Below the pieces are notes generated by a model, which saw only the letters and a program-made list of their open reading frames with translations, made no database searches and was not told the DNA's origin. From assembly GCA_035647815.1 (NCBI GenBank), contig DASRMR010000049.1, forward strand, positions 1-30,925: DNA of 30,925 nucleotides. The letters run 5' to 3'. The stretch is from JAAYRQ01 sp035647815 (GTDB lineage: Bacteria; Bacillota; Syntrophomonadia; Syntrophomonadales; Syntrophomonadaceae). Numbering within the stretch: the first letter of the stretch is position 1; every line of letters begins with the position of its first letter. Shown one piece after another: positions 25,111 through 30,925 of this stretch. The position numbers were made by a program, and so were the translations under genes.

Positions 25111-26043
25111 TCATTGTTCTAGTGCAAGTTTAACTACTTTATCACAGAGCTCCACATACGAAATGCCTATAGCTCTAGCAGCATCTGGCACTAAACTCAT
25201 ATCAGTCATCCCCGGAATAGTGTTGATTTCCAACACATAGGGATTATTATTATAGTCAATTATGAAATCTACTCGGGCAAATCCTTTACAGCCTAGTAGT
25301 TTGTACACCTTTACGCTCAAATCATTTATTTCCTGAATCATTTCGTCTGCTATGCGAGCTGGAATAATGTGTTCACACATTCCTGGAGTATATTTAGATT
25401 CGTAATCATAAAACTCATTAGTAGAAGTAATTTCGATTAAAGGCAGAACAATCGGATTATCATTTCCGATTAGTGAAGCAGTAACTTCTATACCATCAAT
25501 AAACTTTTCTACTAAAACCTCATGATCGTAGGTAAAAGCATCTTTAATAGCCTTACTAATTTCATTTTTATTCCTTACTATATATGTTCCAATACTAGAA
25601 CCTTGGTTAGGTGCTTTGACAACTACAGGGAGACCTAAATTATCGACTATACCATTTACTATACTTTCACTTTCATTTAAAAAATTATTATGTTCAATTA
25701 TTATAAAATCAGCTGTAGGTATATTATCAAAACATAACATTTTTTTAGTAAGTATCTTGTTCATACCAACAGCACTTGCAGTTAAGCCAGATCCAGTATA
25801 GGGTATTCCCAAGATATCAAGATACCCTTGTACACTTCCATCTTCACCATTTTTACCATGTAAAGTTATGAAAACTACATCCGGATTAATAGTCTTAATT
25901 TCCACTAAATTATCTTGGTTAAAATCAAGCGTTTCAACCTCATAATTAGCTTCAGTTAATGCTCGAGCAACAGCTTTGCCACTCCTTAATGAAACCTCGC
26001 GTTCCTCTGACATGCCACCCATCAGAACTAATACCTTCTTCAC
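25111..26043 (-). CDS. ddl: D-alanine--D-alanine ligase
   Basis: Makes the D-Ala-D-Ala dipeptide used for peptidoglycan precursors, in the cytoplasm; 310 aa, the usual size for short Ddl enzymes. The sequence shows GGMSEEREVSL (9-19), HGKNGEDGSVQG (62-73), VVKAPNQGSSIG (142-152), EVLVEKFIDGIEVT, the active-site loop FYDYESKYTPG (211-221), GFARVDF and the metal-binding LEINTIPGMT (271-280). The tyrosine in the loop argues for a D-Ala-D-Ala rather than a D-Ala-D-Lac enzyme. The start is GTG with GGCGGTGG upstream. It stands alone, away from mur genes. It is itself an ATP-grasp enzyme, but unlike the YheC/D copies it has a clear housekeeping job. Confidence 0.95.
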   Translation of the reverse strand: MKKVLVLMGGMSEEREVSLRSGKAVARALTEANYEVETLDFNQDNLVEIKTINPDVVFITLHGKNGEDGSVQGYLDILGIPYTGSGLTASAVGMNKILTKKMLCFDNIPTADFIIIEHNNFLNESESIVNGIVDNLGLPVVVKAPNQGSSIGTYIVRNKNEISKAIKDAFTYDHEVLVEKFIDGIEVTASLIGNDNPIVLPLIEITSTNEFYDYESKYTPGMCEHIIPARIADEMIQEINDLSVKVYKLLGCKGFARVDFIIDYNNNPYVLEINTIPGMTDMSLVPDAARAIGISYVELCDKVVKLALEQ

Positions 26044-26219
26044 TATTAAACCACCGCCTTATAACATATCTGTAACAAATCTATTCTACACTAAAATCTC
26101 CTATTACAAAAAGCAGACTAAAGTTTTTGTGAAAAACAATACACATTAGGAAGATATCTTGTAATATATTAACAACTAACAACTTGTTTAGTTTAAGCAA
26201 CTTCATACCAGATAATCTC

Positions 26220-26248
26220 TTGAATCAAAGCAATATTTATGTTATTAT
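26220..26248 (+). promoter_or_regulatory. Promoter of tRNA-Trp
   Basis: TTGAAT (26220-26225), 17-bp spacer, TATTAT (26243-26248). The predicted start is about 20 bases before the mature tRNA. Confidence 0.5.
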
Positions 26249-26275
26249 TAATCTTGCTTGAAAGAAACTAAATAT

Positions 26276-26351
26276 AGGGGAGTAGCTCAATTGGCAGAGC
26301 ACCGGTCTCCAAAACCGGGGGCTGCAGGTTCGATTCCTGTCTTCCCTGCCA
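26276..26351 (+). tRNA. tRNA-Trp (anticodon CCA), CCA end encoded
   Basis: A 76-base cloverleaf: acceptor AGGGGAG pairs with CUUCCCU, the discriminator is G and the CCA tail is encoded. The D-arm is GCTC..GAGC, and the anticodon stem CCGGT/ACCGG encloses CTCCAAA with anticodon CCA. The T-arm is CAGG TTCGATT CCTG. The gene stands alone and is followed by a clear terminator. Its 3' end is a typical integration target, and the downstream DNA shows possible traces of past insertion. Confidence 0.96.
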
Positions 26352-26364
26352 TATGAAATTAAGT

Positions 26365-26396
26365 AACCACGCATAATTGCGTGGTTTTTGTTTTTT
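26365..26396 (+). terminator. Intrinsic terminator after tRNA-Trp
   Basis: AACCACGCA (26365-26373), loop TAAT, TGCGTGGTT (26378-26386), then a T-rich tract TTTTTGTTTTTT. Nine perfect base pairs, 14 bases after the tRNA. Confidence 0.92.
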
Positions 26397-26401
26397 CTGT
26401 G

Positions 26402-26448
26402 AGTTATGGTTTTTGGGGTTTGGTTGCCACTTGGTTGCCGATTTTAGA
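26402..26448 (-). pseudogene. Possible remnant of an integrase C-terminus beside tRNA-Trp
   Basis: On the minus strand a 15-codon open tail reads HSKIGNQVATKPQKP and then stop, bounded upstream by an in-frame stop. The composition resembles the basic C-terminal tails of tyrosine integrases, whose genes commonly end near the tRNA they target. The plus strand carries TTGGTTGCC twice (26420-26428 and 26431-26439). Too little remains to be sure. Confidence 0.25.
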
Positions 26449-26655
26449 ATGTTAAAACATTTGCTTATAAGTGTTTCTTGATTGTACTAGTATTGTTAGT
26501 AGTTTTTATCTTAATCGAAAGGTTATAGATTTGATTCCTGTATGGGGCAGGATAGGAAGGTGAATTGAGTGTCAGAAAGTTGCCATAAATATTTTTTAAT
26601 AACATATATAATTATTACCTTAATTTATTTATAACCAGACAATACATACAAGTTC

Positions 26656-27879
26656 CTAAATTAAATCTAACAAGTCATCCCTCAACTGATCTTCTTTGGA
26701 ATCATTTTCAACCTGATTTTCTCCTTGAATATCATTATGTCTCTGTATGGTTAATACTCCCTGCTCATCCAGACCCTCAAGTAAATCCAGAACTTCTAGT
26801 TCCTTATTTTCCTCCGCACTCAAATATACCCATTTTGTAGCTCTGGTAATACCAACAAAAAGCAGCCGCACTAACTTATCTTTAGATATATTTTTAAATC
26901 CCCAATTATGCAAACGCGGCATAATAATCGTATCAAAAGTAAGCCCCTTGACACTATGATAGGTAATAAATTTTGGCAAATCATTATTAACATCTAATTC
27001 ATCCATAGTTTCTACCTCTAAATCAACCTCCCGCATACCCTGAGCAAACCCATATACCATCCTTTTCTGCGGAAATAATACACCTATTCTATCTCCAGCA
27101 TCTATTCGAGTCCTGATAATATCTGCCATACGCTTTTTCTCATCATCAATATCTTTAGCATAATATAGCAAAGGAGTTAAACGCTCACTTTGATAAGCGC
27201 AGCCCTGGTTTATATACATTTCTCTTTCCTTACTATCCGGAATAAATCTGGCCGCTAGTTCAACAATATAAGGGCTACAGCGAAAAGCTTCTAATAGCGT
27301 TATATTAGCCCTGCGCATATCAAGTGCCTTCAAAATATCATTTTGCTGGCATTTCATCTCATATATTTGCTGCTTATCATCAGCACATATAGTAATGTGT
27401 TTTGCAATACGCTTTAATATCTCATATACATTCTTATCTAGATCCTGTCCTTCATCAACCATTACAAAATCATAAATTGGATAATTATTAGCATGTCTTT
27501 TAATAAAAACAAGTACTGAACTTCTTAATTTATCAAAATCAATTGCCTTGCTATTATCTACCTTGGGTAAACTGTGTTTAATATTATTGCGATAAAATTT
27601 GACACACCATGAATCAAAGGTAGATACACTTGATTCCGGTAAATCCAATAAGAAAAGGTTAGATCGCAGATATTCTTTTAATATTTTGGTATAGACAAAT
27701 ATATGGAATCTTTCCGGTTCTACCTTTAATTGGTGCACCAAATAATGTGCTCTGTGCATTAATATTTGAGTTTTACCTGATCCAGGTGCACCAATAATCA
27801 GTCTATGCCTGTCCCAGCTCATTTCTATCGCACGTAATTGTTCAGTTGTAAGTTTTTCCCTTTCCACTAACCATGTCAC
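26656..27879 (-). CDS. Compact UvrD-like SF1 helicase/ATPase
   Basis: ATP-driven nucleic-acid helicase-like protein, 407 aa, far shorter than UvrD or Rep (about 670-720). Motifs: Q-motif glutamine at TTEQLRA (11-17), Walker A GAPGSGKT (30-37), Walker B VMVDEGQD (139-146), motif III ICADDKQQIY (164-173), FRCS (199-202), motif V TYHSVKGLTFD (306-316) and motif VI LLFVGITRATK (339-349) with its arginine. The 1B and 2B insert domains that shape DNA unwinding in UvrD are almost absent, so it may be a translocase or switch ATPase rather than a processive helicase. An acidic tail closes the protein. It starts 14 bases after the Hsp70 gene, with GAGGTGAT upstream, and forms one operon with it. Confidence 0.88.
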   Translation of the reverse strand: MTWLVEREKLTTEQLRAIEMSWDRHRLIIGAPGSGKTQILMHRAHYLVHQLKVEPERFHIFVYTKILKEYLRSNLFLLDLPESSVSTFDSWCVKFYRNNIKHSLPKVDNSKAIDFDKLRSSVLVFIKRHANNYPIYDFVMVDEGQDLDKNVYEILKRIAKHITICADDKQQIYEMKCQQNDILKALDMRRANITLLEAFRCSPYIVELAARFIPDSKEREMYINQGCAYQSERLTPLLYYAKDIDDEKKRMADIIRTRIDAGDRIGVLFPQKRMVYGFAQGMREVDLEVETMDELDVNNDLPKFITYHSVKGLTFDTIIMPRLHNWGFKNISKDKLVRLLFVGITRATKWVYLSAEENKELEVLDLLEGLDEQGVLTIQRHNDIQGENQVENDSKEDQLRDDLLDLI

Positions 27880-27893
27880 TGTAAATCACCTCA

Positions 27894-30284
27894 CTATTTC
27901 CGGTTTTCATCGGGAAGGAATCCTCCTTCTCCTTCTTCAGTTTTAGTTGTAAGCTTGCGGCAATCTTTTTCCTTTCGTGCTGCATTATATTTTTCATGAT
28001 CACCTGACATCTTGGCACCAGCCATAAACCAGCCTAATTCCCAATCACTTAATAGTTCGACAGTTTTACCTTCCTCCATAGCTTCTTCTAGAAGAGAAAA
28101 TGCTTCTTCATCACAATTAAGCTGCTTTATTATCTGAGCTTTAAGAACCAGGGAAGGCATTCTATATTCCCTATCCAAAGCTGCATTAATACTTTCTAGA
28201 GCTTCTTCATATTCCTTTCTTTGTTTCTGGCTTAGAGCCAGATTAAAAAATGCTCCATCCCAGGAAGAGACTCGAGCAGCTTCAAGGTAATACTTTTTCT
28301 GAGCCGAATAGTCGCCGCGTTCACCACTGTAAATTCCCATTTTATTAAGTAAAGAATAATCTTCTCCTCTATTAAGTAAAACCTTTTTCAAAAAGTCCAA
28401 TGCTTTATCATATTGATCCAGGTCTGCATATTTATCAGCTAGATCAACCATTTTGTTTAACATTTCTTCCCTACCTAATCCCCCAGTTTTGAGTTCCTCT
28501 TCTATCTCATAGATTTTTTGACGGGTCGGTTGAGGGTTAACTACATTGGTAAGCGGTTTTTCTATATTAAAATCATATCTCTGTTGATCAATTTCTGGCA
28601 TAGATACCTTCATATTAAGCGTCTGATTTTCATCGAACCGATATTCAAGTAATATCGGTTGTCCCTTTTTCACGGGTGCTTCAATAGGCCAAATACGAGT
28701 GCATAACTGGCGTTGCTCATCTCCAGCAATAATCTCCAATCGGATGTAAAATAAGCCTTGGTTTGTGGTCTTTGGTATGGATAATGTATCGAGCTGGGTC
28801 CAGGAACCATCACCGGGATATGGTAAAGCCACTCCCTTTGGTACTAAAACTTGTACCCCTTCCTTGGTTCGAATGTATATTGTATCGTGGCATGTAAGCT
28901 CTACCAGACCCTTACCAAACACTTCTTTTGCAAAAGCATAGTATACTGCTCCCCTGGCTACCGTTGACTGAGTAGCTTCAATTGAAGGATAATTCCATAT
29001 AGTTGCATTGGTAAAGAAATCACCTACCACCTGCTGTACTTGAGAAATCAAACTGCTCCCGCCCACTAAAAGACAATAATCAATATCAGAGCTTTCCATA
29101 TTACACCGATCAAGAGCATCTGTTAAAGGTGCGAAAATTGAACAAGTCATAAAATACTCGCTTTCACGAGGATAAAGCAAATCCTGATCAATAAAAGGCT
29201 CCAGAAGCTTTTCAAATTGAGCTGCGGTTAAAGACGGAGCGTTAAGCAAAAGGGTTCTATCCTTTAGTAAACATTTATAAGTTCCTGGTAAAACCGTTTT
29301 AATTTCTTCTTTATCTGCATTATCATATTGTCCAAAACTTATTCGACGAGAAATTTCATTAGATATTTTAATTTTCAGTGCTTCTGCAGCATTTATTAAG
29401 CATGGTTCAATAAACTTTTTCTTATCTTCAAAACCAAGTTCAAAACTATCCAGGTCGTTTTGTTCTTCGAGTTGTTTAATTAACACATTATGTACTATAG
29501 TCCGGTCAATATCGCCTCCCCCAAGACGATAATAACGTGATACCTGTCGTAAGGATAGAGATACTGTAGTAGCATTCTCTGGTAACTTTACAACAAAAAT
29601 AGCTATATCACAGGTTCCTCCCCCAAAATCAAAAACTAAGATATTTTTACTAGCCTTATCTTGAAAAATACCCTCATCAATATAAGTTATTAAATAATCT
29701 AAAAACGCTGCTACCGGTTCATCTAATAAGTTCCCGCTATATATATCTAAACCTGCTAATTTTCCTGAAGTAAGCATATCCTCCCGTTGAGATAACTGGA
29801 AAGATGCTGGAACGGTGACAACGATTCTATCCATAGGTTCTGAGCTTTCCTCAACTGCCCCTTCATACAAAAAACGTAGGATTTTCCCTGCTATCTCCGA
29901 TGAAGATTGAAAACCCTTTGGTGCCCGGATATATGTCCTTTTTATTCCCATATCGTTTTTGGTTTCACTAAAAAGATTTTTGCCTTCTTCCAAGCCTGCT
30001 TTTTTGCCTTTTGCCCCTAACCTCTTAGCCCCTTCTCCAATAATTTCTTTACCATTATGTAAAGCCAGCATTGATGGTACCAATACACTGGTGTAATTAC
30101 CTGCATACGTAAACTGGTCAATTTCTAGACACTGGGCAGACAAATTGTCCAACTCTGCCAGATCCCAGTTTATTTGTGCAATAACTGAATTTGTAGTTCC
30201 TAGATCAATCCCCATTACTCTGATATTGCTTTTGCCCAACTTTTTAACATCCACATTCCCAAATAAAGCATTAAACCGCAGCAT
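27894..30284 (-). CDS. Hsp70-like ATPase fused to TPR repeats
   Basis: DnaK-related protein of 796 aa. The actin-like ATPase is complete: phosphate-1 GIDLGTTNS (25-33), LDEPVAAFLDY (187-197), phosphate-2 FDFGGGTCDIAIF (218-230) and the adenosine motif LLVGGSSLIS (405-414). A diverged beta-rich region (about 455-575) stands where DnaK has its substrate domain. About four TPR-like helix pairs follow (605-770, for example YDKALDFLKKVLLN and YEEALESINAAL), in place of the lid. This differs from housekeeping DnaK, and no dnaJ or grpE lies nearby. I chose the ATG at 30284, with AAGGAGG 8 bases upstream; an in-frame ATG at 30344 also has a usable AAGGAAG and would add 20 residues. It is the first gene of the Hsp70-helicase pair. 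Confidence 0.9.
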   Translation of the reverse strand: MLRFNALFGNVDVKKLGKSNIRVMGIDLGTTNSVIAQINWDLAELDNLSAQCLEIDQFTYAGNYTSVLVPSMLALHNGKEIIGEGAKRLGAKGKKAGLEEGKNLFSETKNDMGIKRTYIRAPKGFQSSSEIAGKILRFLYEGAVEESSEPMDRIVVTVPASFQLSQREDMLTSGKLAGLDIYSGNLLDEPVAAFLDYLITYIDEGIFQDKASKNILVFDFGGGTCDIAIFVVKLPENATTVSLSLRQVSRYYRLGGGDIDRTIVHNVLIKQLEEQNDLDSFELGFEDKKKFIEPCLINAAEALKIKISNEISRRISFGQYDNADKEEIKTVLPGTYKCLLKDRTLLLNAPSLTAAQFEKLLEPFIDQDLLYPRESEYFMTCSIFAPLTDALDRCNMESSDIDYCLLVGGSSLISQVQQVVGDFFTNATIWNYPSIEATQSTVARGAVYYAFAKEVFGKGLVELTCHDTIYIRTKEGVQVLVPKGVALPYPGDGSWTQLDTLSIPKTTNQGLFYIRLEIIAGDEQRQLCTRIWPIEAPVKKGQPILLEYRFDENQTLNMKVSMPEIDQQRYDFNIEKPLTNVVNPQPTRQKIYEIEEELKTGGLGREEMLNKMVDLADKYADLDQYDKALDFLKKVLLNRGEDYSLLNKMGIYSGERGDYSAQKKYYLEAARVSSWDGAFFNLALSQKQRKEYEEALESINAALDREYRMPSLVLKAQIIKQLNCDEEAFSLLEEAMEEGKTVELLSDWELGWFMAGAKMSGDHEKYNAARKEKDCRKLTTKTEEGEGGFLPDENRK

Positions 30285-30346
30285 TCCTTCTACCTCCTTG
30301 ATATAAATTAATAACCATTCTTTCGATTTAAAGAAATATTTCATTA

Positions 30347-30520
30347 TTAATCTTCCTTAGATGTAAACATTTGTATATTATCAGCATCGGAAACTTTCTC
30401 CATATTAAACCAAAATCCCTGCAATAGAATGTTTTTTATAACCGTAGGGCTTAATTTATGAAAAAATTGGAGGATGATTAGATAATATTTCAAATACCTA
30501 AAAAACAACCTTAAAGAAAT
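30347..30520 (-). pseudogene. Open fragment directly upstream of the Hsp70 gene
   Basis: A minus-strand frame without a clear start runs 57 codons and ends at a TAA two bases before the alternative Hsp70 start at 30344. The text is protein-like (for example LSPTVIKNILLQGFWF and MEKVSDADNIQMF), with a short internal ATG at 30403. It is bounded upstream by an in-frame stop. It may be the truncated end of a former third gene of the operon, or a short leader peptide; I do not recognise the family. Confidence 0.3.
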
Positions 30521-30745
30521 TCATTAACTGAATAACAGAAAATACCAGATGTGAGGTAAAAGCAAAAGGGGGTCGTGTTGGTGTTGTAGTGTTTGCCAAT
30601 AATATTTATATTCCTAAATTATCGTATGTTGCTTATTAACCCTTGCCTACTCGGGTGAATACTGAATTCTATTTTATAATGGATAGGTATTCTTATTGTT
30701 TCGTTTAGTAATGTATTATAATATTGATAAGTTTATTAAATATAA
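30521..30745. other. Intergenic stretch between divergent accessory genes
   Basis: No reading frame is supported. Two TATAAT hexamers are present on the plus strand, at 30675-30680 and 30717-30722; the latter has TTATTG 18 bases upstream (30693-30698) and may serve the regulator remnant. Confidence 0.35.
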
Positions 30746-30896
30746 ATGGTGATGTGCGTTTTTATGCTTATCGGCTATAATGAAATTTGGAAACAATTGC
30801 TAGATAATAAGATAAACAAAACAGACTTAAAAGGCCAAATAGCGCAACTATAATATTATGGCTCGGCTTAACAGAGGATCATTTATGGAAATAAGG
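30746..30896 (+). pseudogene. Broken XRE-type helix-turn-helix regulator
   Basis: From the ATG at 30764 (or the in-frame ATG at 30746) the frame reads LIGYNEIWKQLLDNKINKTD, which matches the start of small Cro/C1-type regulators (YNKLWKLLIDK..MTKTDL), then meets a stop at 30851-30853. A second frame just downstream gives MARLNRGSFMEIR and a stop, resembling the next part of the same fold (..AKLNRGE.VSMEI). A frameshift and small deletion have therefore split the gene. Such regulators often precede DNA methyltransferase or restriction genes. Confidence 0.5.
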
Positions 30897-30905
30897 TGAA
30901 TAATA

Positions 30906-30925
30906 ATGAATAACACAGAAAAAGC
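30906..30925 (+). CDS. Start of a gene cut by the window edge
   Basis: ATG at 30906 with AAGGTGA about 7 bases upstream; only MNNTEK and part of a seventh codon are visible. The regulator remnant before it and this N-terminus would suit a type I restriction-modification methylase (HsdM), but six residues cannot identify a family. Confidence 0.45.

Noticed and set aside
26519..26560. Second tRNA gene downstream of tRNA-Trp
   Set aside because: Only a T-arm-like segment matches; no acceptor, D or anticodon stem can be formed.
1..30925. CRISPR array
   Set aside because: No series of regularly spaced near-identical repeats is visible; the only direct repeats are the isolated pairs described.

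Overview
The window comes from a low-GC, endospore-forming Firmicute, most likely a Clostridia-type anaerobe. I infer this from the AT-rich sequence, strong AGGAGG-type ribosome binding sites, GTG starts, A-then-hairpin-then-T terminators and three YheC/YheD-type ATP-grasp proteins of the spore-coat-associated family. No genus can be fixed from the sequence alone.

Layout. 1-1.6 kb: a lone, short serine recombinase behind a good promoter and a pair of 18-bp direct repeats, followed by a gene-poor stretch. 1.6-4.1 kb: a LysR regulator divergent from a DUF503 gene, then a secreted M14-type (AstE/AspA-like) zinc deacylase. 4.1-7.1 kb: a two-gene unit on the minus strand, a YheC/D ATP-grasp whose stop overlaps the start of a phiEco32-like amidoligase with a Ser/Thr/Arg-rich tail. 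7.2-11.05 kb: an operon of YchF-like GTPase, TrkA and TrkH (potassium uptake). 11.3-14.9 kb: 6-phosphofructokinase, a CBS-PAS sigma-54 activator and a PH-domain membrane protein. 15.0-18.9 kb: an HtrA-type protease and two tandem YheC/D ATP-grasp proteins. 19.1-20.5 kb (plus strand): a DUF523/TudS-like protein overlapping a PP-loop thiouridylase-like enzyme. 20.6-24.8 kb (minus strand): UPF0182 membrane protein, LACTB2-like metallo-beta-lactamase-fold hydrolase and SGNH hydrolase. 25.1-26.0 kb: D-Ala-D-Ala ligase. 26.28 kb: tRNA-Trp(CCA) with its own promoter and terminator.

Right of the tRNA the character changes to accessory DNA. There are possible traces of an integrase C-terminus and of a tRNA 3' end, then a two-gene module (Hsp70-TPR followed by a compact SF1 helicase), a broken XRE-type regulator, and the start of another gene cut by the window edge.

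Most promising for new biology: (1) the dispersed ATP-grasp/amidoligase set (three ATP-grasps plus one glutamine-synthetase-fold ligase), which could build or attach a peptide-like modification on the spore surface; (2) the Hsp70-TPR plus mini-helicase pair next to a tRNA with integration scars; (3) the overlapping pairing of a thio-base desulfurase homologue with a cluster-type tRNA thiolase homologue. These functions are inferences from family membership and gene order; none is demonstrated by the sequence.
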